Shown here: positions 8,996 through 21,600 of the stretch, in pieces | Layout: every line of letters starts with the position of its first letter | Position numbering within the stretch: the stretch's first letter is position 1 | Assembly: GCA_027603065.1 (NCBI GenBank) | Contig: JADGJP010000041.1 | Span: 124,001-188,000 of the forward strand | DNA length: 64,000 nucleotides | DNA from: Geranomyces variabilis | Taxonomy: Eukaryota; Chytridiomycota; Chytridiomycetes; Spizellomycetales; Powellomycetaceae | Direction of reading: 5' to 3' | Position numbers and translations under genes: made by a program | Notes under the pieces: generated by a model | Told to the model about the DNA's origin: nothing | The model's database searches: none | What the model saw: only the letters and a program-made list of their open reading frames with translations

Positions 8996-9940
8996 TCGAG
9001 TACGTTGCAGTCACGCCCTTGTGGCGAGGCCCTGTGAATCCCATTGATGGCCGCTGACAGGCGTGGCAACCCAGTTGTTTTGGCGAGCGAGAAGGCACTG
9101 ATCAACGAGGAGCGAGAGGCAGCAAAACGGGAAGACTGAGAGCGGCCATGGGCAGAGGGGCGGGCGGCAGGCGGCGGGCGGTGGGCGGTGCTTTTTATCC
9201 ACCTGCTACTCGGTTGGAGGGACGTCACCAGCCACGGCCAACCGTCACGTGCAGCGCCTGCGCCAAACATCACAAGACTCTGCTCAAGACTGCTACTTTG
9301 CAGCTAGATTCAAATATCCAGGCCGCCTGCGTGAACAATAACGGCCGCTTTAGAGAATAAACCTAGACACGGCTGCGATGCACTCAGTAGAAGCACTGGA
9401 AGCGAGCCAGCCGCGCCAGACAAGAGGGGTCAAGACAATGCCGGATTTTTTCGACAGCTCTGCAGTTTGCCACGGGCTGTTTTCGTCGTGAGATGGCGCG
9501 GCAAAGCCGGGTTCTCCCCTCTCGAAAATGTGCTTGTGCATATCGGGAAAGAGGACCGGAGCGTGAGCGCCGCAGCGCTGTCAACGTCCGCCCGTCCCCG
9601 AGTACGAAATTTGCAGAGCGCAGATTATTTGGCGCCGAGGGTCCTTCCCTTTCGACTAATGTGCCTCTTGCAGTGCTCCCGGACAACACCTATCGCGCAT
9701 AGACAGACAATGGCAGCATTTTCAGGGGTTTTCTTGATATACCCTTTTGAGGGCCTGGCGAGCGATGTTTAATTTGTGTCCCCGACGGAACGTGAAAGAA
9801 AGAGAAAGCAAAGAGAAAAGTTAACACAAGATCTCAAGAGGCCCGGGATTTTGAATGAACAAGTACGTTTGTTTAGAATGCAAAAGAAGTTGCAGACTTC
9901 ACCGAAAGGCAAATTCGCACAACCTCGTCGCTTGTAACTC
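8996..9940. other. No supported gene
   Basis: I see a G-rich tract near 9155-9190 and scattered short frames without recognisable domains. No gene is supported. Confidence 0.45.
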
Positions 9941-9944
9941 TAGA

Positions 9945-10345
9945 GTAGCGCTCCAAATGCAGCATGCAAGCTCCAAAGACTAGCCTGTTTTGCCTTCCCC
10001 GTCCCAAAGCAGGTACGGCGCTTTCCCGCCTGCGCATCCACATGCGTACCTCGAGAAAACTCGGTTCCCCCCATCAGCACAGAAAATGCAAACGCTGGCC
10101 CTGAGTTTGCTCCGTAAAACGCACACGTTCGCAGAAGCAGCCAGGCTCCAGAGACCTGGCCCCATTGCCTTCCGCGTCCCTAACGGCTCTGCCGCAGGTT
10201 TACGTGGGTCAACGTGAAAGTAAGCTTTTGCTGCTGGGTAGCGCTCCGCGTCCAGAAGCAGACAGGCTCCGAAGACCTGCCCCCATTCCTTCTGCACCCC
10301 CTGTACAACTCTGCCGCAGGGACTCCGCGGCGCTTCTCCTTGGCG
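9945..10345. repeat. Imperfect tandem repeats, ~100-120 bp units
   Basis: Three related units share GTAGCGCTCC, CAGGCTCC(A/G)(A/G)AGACCTG and a CC(C)ATT-CCTTC-GC segment ending in CTCTGCCGCAGG. They start near 9952, 10130 and 10235. No protein family is evident in any frame. Confidence 0.6.
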
Positions 10346-10349
10346 CCTA

Positions 10350-11248
10350 CGCATTTTTCTGATACGTCGATCTTTCCGAGAAAAGACCTACGTCATGCTT
10401 GTAGGTCATGATGGGACAGGGATTATGAAATATTCACCTCACAGCACAGTAGGAGAGGTGGCGGGGGGTTGAGCGAAGGGAAGAACAAAGCTGGTAGCGA
10501 TTGCGATGCAGCGGTGTCTGCTAGCTCCCACTGAAGACTAGACCCCCATCAAGCGTATGTTTGAGAATCTGCTATCGTGGAAGAGCTAGAGCACAGCTAA
10601 TAGAGAGAGAGGACCAAGAAGTTCGAGATATTCATTCGTAGTCTGCACTTGCAGGAGCTCGAGACCACTAGGCTACCTGACCTTCATCGGCAGGACCTTC
10701 AGACAGGCTGAGCGGAAGCTGGTTTCACCAGAATCCTCCGCTATCGCTCTGGTCTTTTCGTCGGCCAAGTACACGACGTACACGACTGGAGGTAAAAGGC
10801 AAAGCGAAAGGAGATCTGTGGCCATTTCCACCCGCTTGTCTGATTGATACTTTGCCGGCACCATTCGTAAAGCGCTTGCAAACAGAGCTCGCGTCCCGTC
10901 CGAGGAATCCGGTGGGGGGTCGTTTACTTCCTGTCTCTTCTCCGACCTCGTTCCTGGCATCCTTTGCGCTTCGGCGAGAACGACCTTGCAAGCGAGCTTG
11001 GTTGGAAGGGCACCCGCCCAGTGTGGTTGTGTTGAAAGGACGCAGGCAAGCAAAGCCAGAATGGGAGAAACCGCAGACCGGGACGCGGAGACGCCAGTGA
11101 TGTGGTCCGCCTAGCACAGCTTTTTTTGCGATCTCCCAATCCCTGCTTCCCCCACCGGCACACACCAAGTCCCTTATAGGCTCTCCCTCGCCGCAAAGCC
11201 ATCATCCTCCTCGCAGTAACCCCGATTGTCTCAACGCCTTTCACCATC
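10350..11248. other. SND1 upstream region; no supported gene
   Basis: This is the spacer before SND1. Open frames on both strands are short and unsupported. The last few hundred bases should contain the SND1 promoter, but I cannot name an element. Confidence 0.4.
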
Positions 11249-14200
11249 ATGACCGCACCTGCACTCCCGCAAACTGGCCGCGCCATTGTCAAAAGCGTGC
11301 TTTCCGGAGACACTGGTAAGGCATAATCCCGTACGCTACCCGCGGCTGCGGGCTAGCCGAATAAATCCCCTCCTTATGTGTCTTTTCATATTGCTGGTAT
11401 TTCTGTGTATATTTAATGACCGACCCATGTTCTGCTTGATTGCTTAGTTGTCCTTCGCGGCAAGCCGGCAGGCGGACCGCCCCCTGAAAAGATCATGGCG
11501 CTATCCAATCTCTCTGCCCCGCGAACCGGAACGGCGAGCAAGCCTGAAAACGAAGAGGTAAAAGGAAGAAGCTAGCTGCACGGCGAGGAAACCAAGTCAC
11601 GCAGCGCGATTGCAAGTGCTAATGCGTTTATGCCCCGCCCACTAGGCTTTCGCCTACGAGTCCCGTGAGTTCCTCCGGCGCTTGCTAGTCGGCAAGGAAG
11701 TCCAGTACAAAGTCGAATACACCACGTCAACCAATCAGCGTGATTTCGGCGTTCTGCATATCCAGCATCCCGTCAACGGCGAGCACAACATCAACCGTCT
11801 TGTTGTCAAAGAGGGCTGGGCGCGTCTCCGGCCTGCAGGCGCCGCGGGCGCTGCCGGCGCTGGTGACGGCAAGAAGCGCACATTAACGGAGGAACAAGAG
11901 CAGCTGGCCGATCTAGAAGCGGACGCCGCAGCACAGCGGCGGGGCGTCTTTCAAGATCAGGTTGTCCTTAAGAGCATTCGCTACGACGTCAAAGACGATG
12001 CGCACGCTTTCTTGGACAAGTACAAGGGCATGCAAGTTCCAGCGGTGCTGGAGCAGGTCCGCGATGGGTCGACCTTCAGGGTGTCCTTGGACTTGCCGGA
12101 TGGTATCAGGCAGTATATGACCTTGATGCTGTCTGGGCTGAAGGCGCCGACAGTGCGCAAGGGCATCCCGAATGTACAGGATGTTGTGGAGGAGTTTAGC
12201 GAGGAAGCAAAGTAAGCAAAAAGTTAGGGAGTGACGGTACTGCATGACTTGTGTGTGCTCACATCAGACTTCGCGGTAAGGTATTTTGTCGAATCGCGAC
12301 TACTGCAACGCGACATTACAGTCGTCTTGGAAGGGCTGTCCTCCAACGACATGTTTGTCGGCTCGGTGCAGTTCCCACTGGGCAACATTGGAGAGGCGCT
12401 GCTCGCCGAAGGTCTCGCAAAGACGGTAGACTGGAACATCTCCTTGGTCACCGGCGGCGCACAAAAATACCGCGCTGCTGAGCAGCGCGCAAAGGACAAG
12501 CGCCTCCGCCTTTGGAAGTCCTACGTCGGCAAGGCCAAAATCACCGGACCTGAGCCCGAGTTTGACGCGATTGTCACGCGGGTGCTGTCTGGCGACACGC
12601 TCCTTGTCGAAAGTATTGCGACGGGACGAGAACGCCGCATCACGCTCGCAAGCATTCGTGCGCCCAAAGGACCCGAGAAGAAGAAGGATACTGGAAATGT
12701 CAAAGATGCTGCGATTAAGGAGTATGGATACGATTTCGAGGCGCGCGAGTTCCTCCGCTCGCGTTACATTGGCAAGCAGGTGCACGTCGTGATTGAGTAC
12801 ATCAAACCTGCCGAAGGCGGGTTTGACGAGCGCGAGTGCGCTACCGTGACCTTTGGCGCCAACAAGAACCTAGCCGAGACGCTTGTTTTGCGCGGCTTGG
12901 CCGCCGTGATCCGTCACCGCGGGGATGACGGCAACCGTTCATCCGCATATGACCAACTGCTGCAGGCTCATGACAAAGCACAGGCGGCTCAAAAGGGCAT
13001 TCACTCAACCAAAGACGCACCTGTCTACCGCATCAGTGACGCATCCGCCAATGTCGCAAAAGCGAAATCCTTTTTCCCGTACCTACAGCGCGCGGGTAAC
13101 GTGGCAGGCGTGGTGGATTACGTGTCGAGCGGCTCACGGTTCCGCATTTTTGTGCCAACGCAAAACTGCACTTTAACGCTGGTGCTGGGCGGAATCCGCG
13201 CCCCGCGCGCGGCAATGCGTCCAGGGGAAAAGGCCGAGCCCTTTGGCGCCGAGGCTCTGGCTTTCGCTTCCAAACGTGCTATGCAACGCGATGTGGAGTT
13301 TTCGGTTGAGAGCCAAGATAAGGTCGGCGGTTTTATCGGCACGTTGTATGTGACTGCCGGTGACAACGAGGGAGATGAAAATAGCAGCAGCGCCCACCGC
13401 AAGAGCCTAGCTGTGCTGCTACTCGAGCAAGGTCTGGCGAGCGTACACGAGTATTCTGCGAGCCAGAGTCCCAACGCGCATGCCATGTACGAGGCGGAGA
13501 AGAAAGCCAAGGAAGGCAGGCGGGGAATGTGGAAGACGTGGACGCCCGAGTCGGATCAGCAATCGCAGCCGATGGACGACGCGGCAGACAAAAACAGCAC
13601 GGCCGTGGACGAGACGCGGCCTTTGGCGACCAAAGAAGTGGTCATTAGCCATATCGATGGCGGCGGCCGCGTGTTTTTGCAGATGTTGGGACCGGAGCTT
13701 GACCGGTTGGTGGACTTGATGAGCAAGTTTGCCCAGCACCATCGCACCGCAACGACACCAGCAGGATTTTTTCCACGCGCGGGCGAGCTGTGCAGCGGAC
13801 AATTCTCGGCCGACGACCAATGGTACCGCGCGAGGGTTAAAAAAGTCAACCACGCAGACAAGACATACTCTGTCATCTACGTCGATTATGGCAACGCCGA
13901 GACGATTCCGGCCACGCGGCTGCGCCCGCTAGACCCGGCTTTCAGCATCTCGGTGTTGCCCCCACAGGCTGTGGAGGCACGCCTCGCATATGTGACGGCG
14001 CCAGCTCTGGACGCCGAATACGGCCACGACGCATTCGAGCACCTGCGAGACGCGACCGAGGGCGCGACGCTTGTGGCCAAAGTCGTGGGCAAATCCGCCG
14101 GCGTCGCCACTGCGCAGGCTTTGAGCGTTGTGCTGTATGTCAAGACGCCGCAGGGCAATCACGCGGCCGAGTCTATCAATGAGATGGTCGTGCGTGATGG

Positions 14201-14497
14201 GTTTGGGACCGTGGAGAAGCAAGTTGCGCGGCGGCTGGCGGCGGAGCAGCAGACGGCCGATAAGGCCACGCTGTGGGCGCGCGCACAGAGTGCAAAGAGG
14301 AACGGCAGCGCGGCCGGAAGCAAAACGCTCGTGGAGCGGCTTGTGGATGCACAGGAGGAAGCCAAAGGCGCACGGGTATGTCGTCACTTGTAAAGGTTTG
14401 CTGGCTGGGTCGGCCTCCGCTAACCCGCTTTCCACGCTTCCTTTCTTTCCAGCGCGCAATGTGGGTCTACGGCGACTTCACCGAGGATGATGATTAA
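11249..14497 (+). CDS. SND1: SND1 / Tudor-SN (staphylococcal nuclease domain protein)
   Basis: Five exons (11249-11315, 11448-11557, 11646-12211, 12281-14375, 14453-14497) give 960 aa, close to the ~910 aa of animal SND1; phases agree throughout. The chain opens with GRAIVKSVLSGDTVVLRGK, the usual first SN-like domain start. Four staphylococcal-nuclease-like repeats follow, recognisable by repeated Y..EAREFLR and LLEQGLA/VKEGWA motifs. A Tudor domain lies around residues 740-850 (WYRARVKKVNHADKTYSVIY, then VDYGNAE), inside the partial fifth SN fold. The C-terminus MWVYGDFTEDDD matches the family. In other eukaryotes the protein binds RNA, acts in RNA decay, splicing and stress granules, and reads dimethyl-arginine through the Tudor fold. 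The third intron (12212-12280) is placed by alignment to the EAK-YF-ESRLLQRD family motif. Confidence 0.96.
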
Positions 14498-14905
14498 AGC
14501 CGAAGTCCCTGCCATCGCGCCCTTTTTCGCTCTGCCGCTTTGATCGTGCAAACTCTCGCGAACCAGCACCGACTCGCGGAATTTTTTCCGCCTTAACCGA
14601 TCGGGTCAGCGTCTGCCACTGCCGTTGCGGTCACGCACGCAGCGGGGGATTATACACATGCAGTTCACGGATTCTTTCTTTTCTTTCTCATTTTCTGACT
14701 CCATACCTTGGGACATTTCTGTTTCTCTCTCTCTCTTTACATCATACAAAAATTACGAGCGCTCTGGATGTCCGAGTTTGGCCTTACCATATGTATTTCG
14801 GCCGGAACCAGTGAGGTTTGCGTAATAATTTCGAGTACCGGTATTTGTATGTCGCATTGTGAGTCATCGTGATCGGCTCTCCCTTGATTATTTTGGTTGG
14901 ACACA

Positions 14906-16902
14906 ATGGCCGACGGTGGCGACACAAAGACTATAACAGCACTCGACTTTCTCGCCCAGCAGGAGGAGCTTCTGCAGGAAGCATCCGAGGTTTTGCCGGT
15001 AAACTACATGCAGTTTGCCAACACAGCAAGGAAACCGAGTTTTTGTGTGGCACAGTTGCTTGACCAACGCTCTCGTATGCGTCATTCTTCCTCAATGCAC
15101 AGGGCGTAATCGATCAATGTTCGTTCTCTAAAGGCTATTTGCGGCAGAATGTATACGCATGCAAAACATGTCAGGCGGAAACGGGCGTGGAGTCGGGCGT
15201 ATGCTATGGTTGCTTGTGAGCCGCGGACCATGAACGCTTGGAAAGGCTGTGATCGGCGAACCCTTTGACCGACCTTCGCTTTCTCTTTACTCTCGCAGTG
15301 TTTCTGTACGTGGAGAATGGATCAGTTTGAATCAGCGCGCAGACAGAGTTTGTCATACTGATGGACGCTTTGGATGGACCTAGTGCCATACAAACTGTGC
15401 GGACGTGGTCGAACTTTTTTACAAACGTCACTTCAAGTATGCGTTGCATTTGCACCTCTCGTCGTTTTCGCCCGAATTGACACAGTCCCCTCTAATATTT
15501 CTGTTGGTCTTACTCGTCGTGCAGATGTGATTGCGGCACCGCACGCTTGCCCAACAAATGCACTCTCGCATCGCCGCTGTTGAAAAATCCTGAGGAACAG
15601 AACACTGAGAACGTTTATGGACCAAACTTCCGCGGGGAGTTCTGCTTTTGCCGAACCTTGTACGATCCCGACACCGAGGCCGGCGTCATGTTTCAATGTA
15701 TCGTTTGCGAGGACTGGATGCACGATCGGTGTATCGGCGCCTTACCATCAGCGCAAGCCAACGCTGCGGGGCAAGAGGAGGAGGAAAACGGGGAGGATGA
15801 CGAAAACGACGATAGTGACGCCCAGTATGTGTGCAGGGGGTGCGTCAAAAAGCATCCTTTTTTGACGCGTTACCGGGGATTCAAGCAATTTGAATTTGTG
15901 AGCCCGGCGGGACGAAGCGGTTCTGATAGTGGCAAGGAGTCGGTGATAGTCACTGTTGCCGGTGACGCAACCGAAGCCGCTTCTCCTGGTGGAGAACGGA
16001 AACGAGGCCGGGATGCCGAGGATGGCGCCGAGTCTCTAGAAGTCAAGAAGGCCAAACTCGAAGGCGAGGTTACAGACGCACAATTACACCCCGCAGCGGC
16101 TGGCTCGAAGAATCCTTCCACATGCGCTATTCACTGTAAGTGGCCGTCGCGACCCAGTACATAAGACGTAATTACCCGTATGCCAACTTTATGCATTTCC
16201 TCTTAAGCAATTGCGCCTCTGCCGGGAACCGACGGCGTTTTTCCTGATCTTTTCTGCAGCGATGGCTGGCGGGCCAGCCTCTGTCGGTGTAGTGAGGTAC
16301 TTACCGTGCTGACTTTAGCCTGTCCTGAAGATCATATCTAAAACAGCCTCGTGCGGCCGCGTCGCTCAGTGCATACAGATGTACGCTGAAGAAGGCGTGC
16401 CTTTCATCGTCAATAAGGAAGAGGCTTATGAACCTGATGACGATGAGAATGCCGGTAAGAAAACAAGAGCGCCGCCAATTCCAGGCCTCAACTTGAGGCA
16501 GATATAAAAGATATTAACAGGGTCCCGCCGCCCGCCCGCTTTCGCCCGCATTACCCAGGCGCGTCATTGCATGACATTGGCGTTAAGCAGCTCAACGTTA
16601 TGAAGCGCGATGAAGCGATCAATGGTAACAAACGTGATGCCGAGAGATGAGACATGAGAGTATTTCAACAGCGACTTTCACTGAATCTGCTGGTTCACTG
16701 CAGGCGTCCTCGCATACCAGACAATGAAGAGCGATCTCACTGCGTTCCTCAAGACATTTGCCGACGAAGGGCGCACTGTCACGGAAGCCGACGTCAAAGC
16801 ATATTTTGCGGTGAGCATTTCAATGCGCCCGTATTTCGCGCTCCGCCGAATACTAACGCGCACCTTATACAGGAAAAGGAAGCGGAACGGCGCAGAAAAT
16901 AG
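14906..16902 (+). CDS. UBR7: UBR7-type E3 ubiquitin ligase (UBR box + PHD finger)
   Basis: Ten exons: 14906-14998, 15103-15215, 15299-15305, 15384-15436, 15525-16135, 16208-16296, 16370-16454, 16559-16624, 16704-16810 and 16873-16902. They encode 417 aa (human UBR7 is 425). The UBR zinc box runs through exons 2-5, with cysteines in YACKTCQAE, CYGC and KCDCGT. It depends on a 7-nt exon 3 that supplies FVS between CYGC and CHTNC. The PHD-type finger follows (FCFCRTLYDP..CIVCEDWMHDRCIG). The C-terminal half has WRASLCRCSEC, MYAEEGVPFIV, and TAFLKTFADEGRTVTEADV, all family landmarks. UBR7 relatives act on chromatin; mammalian UBR7 ubiquitinates H2B, and fission yeast Mlo2 is the fungal counterpart. 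The high exon density contrasts with the intronless TAF5 nearby. Confidence 0.95.
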
Positions 16903-17814
16903 GCGTTCTCCTCGCTGTCTCCCTACAAATGTGGAAGTAGCACATGTTTGTGCACAAAACGCGAGATATCTATAGCTCTATAGGCGAGCATAAATGCAGA
17001 CGAGACCGGGGCCATCACGCTCATCCTATTTTCCGCATCAACGAAGAACTGCTGAAGATACCCTCGATCTAAGATATTTTCTGAGTTTCAAGTGGAGCGA
17101 AGTAAGCGAGATATGTCAGAAGAAACTAATCTTCGCTAAGACGCCGCGCAGAAGCGCGGATCGAAAATGCCAGTTTGGCGCCCGCTGGGGTTCCAGCGCG
17201 GCAGCCTCCGCAGGCATGTCCTTTCCTGCAGTTTCGGAATGGGCATCAGGGTATCAGCGACTGAAAAATGGGCGGCGAGATATTTTGGTCTTGTTCAGAA
17301 GTGGAGCCCGGGCAACCATTTCGATTGTAGAGGGATTGTAGCGAAACTAGGAGTCACGTGTGTGACTCGACAACAATGCCAGCGCCCCTCCCGCACCTCA
17401 CGTCTTAGCGTCCACTGACTTATCACACGCTAGAGGCATCTCAAGGATTTGCTCTGCTTCGAGCCGCGGGTTGGTCGTCAGAAATTGGTCTGGAGACTTA
17501 AGAACGATTACGAATCGACAGTCAGCGCGAATCCTGTCATGCTGCTCCGCAGCTGCCCCGCAGCACTCTCTCGTCGGCATTCTATCCAGCACTATACATG
17601 CCCGGCAGTTATAGGAGGTGTTTCTTCTGCTGCTGCCCAGTGCATCTCCCCATCTTACTCATGTGCAGTGCAGCCCGAGTCGGCATGCGCCGATGACACT
17701 CGCGAAACTGCGTCGAGTGCTCTGAGTCATCGCTGCGCCCACGTGACACTGGTGCTCAACACGCGCGACGGTCTGGCGGTCGCTCGCCTTGTCTCTCCTC
17801 TCCATCCCACCGAC
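16903..17814. other. Spacer between UBR7 and TRAPPC2
   Basis: 912 bp without a recognisable gene. An open frame runs through to the TRAPPC2 ATG, but its upstream part has no family resemblance and looks fortuitous. The TRAPPC2 promoter should lie here. Confidence 0.45.
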
Positions 17815-18524
17815 ATGTCAAGCAACTCCTACTTTGTAATAGTCGGCACCCGAGATAATCCTCTTTACGAAGCCGACCTAGGCCAGCCGCCACCACAACC
17901 TCAGCAAGGCCGCGCCGTGGATGGAGGAGGCAAAAAGGACGAGCACAAGCACCTCAACCAGTTCATCGTGCACGCCGCGCTCGATGTCGTGGAAGACCTT
18001 ATGTGGGGCACAAACGCCATGTAAAACAAAGAGCTGGCATGCGGAGAGAAGCGCGGCAATTTTTGGGTAGATATGCCGTTGACGCTTCTTGTACTGTTTT
18101 TTTGTCCTTCAGGTATTTAAAGGTTGTCGACAAGTTTAACGAGTGGTACATTTCGGCCTACGTCACAGCCAGCGGTAAAAAAACGAGACCTTGCGGCAGT
18201 GAAAGCACAGTCTTTGTCAGAGCATTCAACCGTATTCCTTCTTTGTTTGACCAGGAGCCAAACTCATGCTGCTGCACGATACGGCAAACACGGATGGCAT
18301 ACGAAACTTTTTCCAGGATACCCACGAGCTGTATATCAAGGTAAATGGGCAAGGCGGACACCGTTTTGCGTGTGCAGACATTGGAGAAACTGACTCCTCT
18401 GGATCGCACGTCGTGCCTCATACTTGAATAGGCGTTGCTCAACCCATTTACTGAAATCAACTCTCCGATCACATCGGTACACTTTGACACAAAAGTGCGC
18501 GCACTGGCTCGGAAGTGGCTATGA
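17815..18524 (+). CDS. TRAPPC2: TRAPPC2 / sedlin, TRAPP complex subunit
   Basis: Four exons (17815-18020, 18113-18174, 18255-18340, 18432-18524) encode 148 aa, the usual sedlin length (about 140). The start SYFVIVGTRDNPLYEADLG and the core HLNQFIVHAALDVVEDLMW, then YLKVVDKFNEWYISAYVTAS, are diagnostic of the longin-fold TRAPPC2 family. A 20-residue Pro/Gly/Lys insertion (about residues 27-48) replaces the shorter loop of animal sedlin. The end has LLNPFTEINSPITS and FDTKVRALARKWL. TRAPPC2 is a core subunit of the TRAPP tethering/GEF complexes for Ypt1/Rab1 at the ER-Golgi step. It ends 110 bp from the stop codon of the convergent SMARCC gene. Confidence 0.96.
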
Positions 18525-18633
18525 TGGTTATAAAGCGCAACCGCCGTCACCGACGTGGCTCTGCTTTTCTTTTTGGGAATCTCATGATTTGATCATCATT
18601 GTTGCTTTACTTTGAGTGTCCCATTTCATTTGG

Positions 18634-21600
18634 TCATTTAACTTCTTTCAGAGCTGCCATCTTCAACTCCATCTTTCTCAACTGCGCATCCGCAAGCGCG
18701 CGTGCAAGAATCTCCAGCTCTTGGTCCTCTGCACGGGCGAGCCGCCGAGCCGCCGGCGCCGCGGCTTCTCTGACCACTGTGCCCACAATCTCCATCTCTC
18801 GCTTTCGTCGTCGGGCACAATGCTCTTCGGACCCACCTAATGGCGCGCCGAAGAAATCATCACCATTAATTTCGGCAAGATGGGAGAGGGCCTGCTTTGC
18901 GCACTCGGCCGCAATGCCCGGGTTTATAGCCGTCGCGACCGCGGCGACGAGATGCATGACGGGGTTGGCGCTGGTTTCTAATGGTGACAAAGATGTGTGG
19001 CAGTCATTAGACGACGATCCGAAATAGCGGCTGTCGCGGTTACCACCGCTGTTGTCGTCGCTCAGTAGCGGTGGATCTCGCATAATATGCAGGTTCAAAA
19101 ACCGCGCGAGGCATTCTTCGCGCGTGCGTGGCGGAACCTGATTGGCGACTTGATCCCAGTCGATAGGCAAGTCTGCTGCTGCTGCTGCCGAGTCGGCGGG
19201 GGACGCGATATCTGGATCTGCTTTGATGGCATAGGATTGCTGCTGTTGTGGCTCTTGTTTTAGCGGCTCGTTACCAGCAAACCTAGCAACCGCGTCAAGG
19301 AGCTGCAGCGTCTCTCGTTCACTCCAACTTCGTTGCGACGCATCGCCATCGTTGTCACCATTAGCGGCTTTGCGCGCGCTGGCATCCTTGCTGCTGTTGG
19401 CAATCTGGAACCGCGCAAGCTCGTGCGGGTGTGCCGTCGTTGGATGCGGAATCAACGGCTCTACGCGTATGAAGTCCCGGCTAGACAGCGTGAAGGGGTA
19501 TCGGCCCATCGCAAAGCAGTCGTGGCAGAGTACCACGTTGGGTGGACCAGAGAGAACGTAGTGTGGCGCTTGCGGTCGGAGTTGCTGGAGGCACGTTTCG
19601 CATGACGGGACGGTCGTGTGGGGTAACTGCGGTAATGATAATGACGAAGAGGTTGCAGAGGATGTAGATGGTAATGCTGATGCTAGTGCCGCTGGCGATG
19701 GTGGCGCGGATGATGGTGTGGATGTCGTTGGAGCTGCCTGATGAGTGTCCGGCGGCGGTGACTGCGGAGGCGACTTGCTGATGGGTGATGCGTATACGTA
19801 TTGGCGGTGTTCGGCTACGGTCCTCGGGCGAGAGGTATGTGGCCGGGCCAGACTTTTGCCTGATGGATCGCTATTATTATTACAGTATCGTAATCGCCCG
19901 GCTTGAAGCAGCGAGACACCAGTCGGAGCCGACTCGCTGATCTAGAAATGAGAAGCACAACAAAGGGGTTAGTTTTCCATAAATGTCAAGCTACTGCCAC
20001 CTCGGTCGTAGGTCGTAGCGCCCTCGTCGTGCCTTCCTTCTCCTACCTGCAGATTTATCAATCCCCAATGTGTCAAAAACCTCAGCACTTTGGCTACATC
20101 TTCAACTCGTTCGCCTAACCGCCTGCACGCCTCTTCAATACCCAAATATTGCGTCATGTTCCGTCTAAACGCCACAATCAGCGAGTTGCGGATATGCAGG
20201 TACGCGCCCGCCGACCGTGGCGGGTACAGACGCGACGACGTTGGCCCCTGCGGCCCAGTCGTCGTCGCTTCGTTGAAGAATTCGGGGAAATGCAGCTTTT
20301 CACATGGGTGGACAGAGTCGAACGCGAACCATGGAGCATGGGCGAGGTTCACAATACGGTGCGTGGCGAGTTCGGCGGGCGTTTCCGTGTATGGCTCGCC
20401 AGAAGGTGGTGGTGGCTTAGGAGGCGGAGGTGCTGGTGATGATGCAGGCGCCGGCAGTTCATTGGGCGCATCGGGTTGAGCAGCTGGCAGTGTAGACCCT
20501 TGCGAATCAATCGCTGGCTGCGAAGAATGCGCTTGTAAAAACCCCCACGCTTGATCAGGGTTAGCTCTCCGGTCCCCGGCGTACGACGCGACTCCCGTAG
20601 GCATGGTTGCGCCTACTGTCCATGACATGTTGTGCAACACCGCATTCTTGAACGGTTCGTACTCATACCGTCTGATGCGCGTGCCTTTTTGGTTCAGATT
20701 CACAACGCGCACGAACGGATGCGACTTAAGCCCGCCTTGCTCTGAGGCTTGTTCTTTTCCGCGACTGCCGGTATTCATGCTGTCGTGGCGGGGCCGGTCA
20801 TCGTCATGTGATTTCCGGGACTTTGCATCATCGCCTTCCTCCTCCTCCTCCTCGTCTTCATCATCGTCCTCATCATCATCATCCTCTTCATCCCCCTCTT
20901 CTTCACCTTCTTCGTCATCGTCCGAAGGCACATCGTCCGAATCCTCGCCATTGACGGTGGCCGGGGCAGAGGATGTTCGGGGAGTCGCTGCCGCCGACTC
21001 TCTCCCATCGGCTTCGAAATCTCCGTTTCCTGCCTCTCCGCCAGCTCGCTCATAGTCCTCTTCATTAGCCCACTCCAAAAACTTGTAGCTATCTTTGAGC
21101 CAGCGCGTTGAAAGGAACCACGGGCCCTGGTGCACCGGCGCGGGCTCCGGATCCAAATAATCGCCCGACGTTTCTGGAACCCAGACGTCGGCCGAGTCTG
21201 GCTTGTACCAGTAATGCAGCAGCACATGGCCGTCCTGCTTTTCGAGCGTGCGATACCACTCTCCCTCCTCGTCGTCTTCGCCATTATCGTTATCGTTTCC
21301 CGCGTGGTGCAAGACATGAGTTACCATCGGCGTGATATTTGAGACCACTTTGGCGCGCATAAGCGTCGCCAACGGTGCTAGCTCTGCACGGACTTCGAGC
21401 GGGACGTCTGATGCAAAAGTCAACACGGGGTCGGCAATCATGCCGCAGCTAGAAAGGCCCTCGGCAATGTATCGCAGCATGTCCTCAAACAGCGCCTTCT
21501 TTGCCGGGTTATCAACATCCCATTTTCGAAATGCTTTCTTGATACGATATGTAAACGCCGAATGGATAATTCGCTGCAGTGAGCCGCCAGGGGAATAGTT

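Noticed and set aside
17449-17814. Long N-terminal extension of TRAPPC2 (frame open upstream of ATG 17815)
   Set aside because: The 122 extra residues have no family resemblance, while the ATG at 17815 gives the standard sedlin start SSNSYFVIVG.
20775-21317. Met/Arg-rich alternative frame inside the SMARCC exon
   Set aside because: It is a frame-shifted reading of the Asp/Glu (GAN-type) codon repeat, hence the long open frame.
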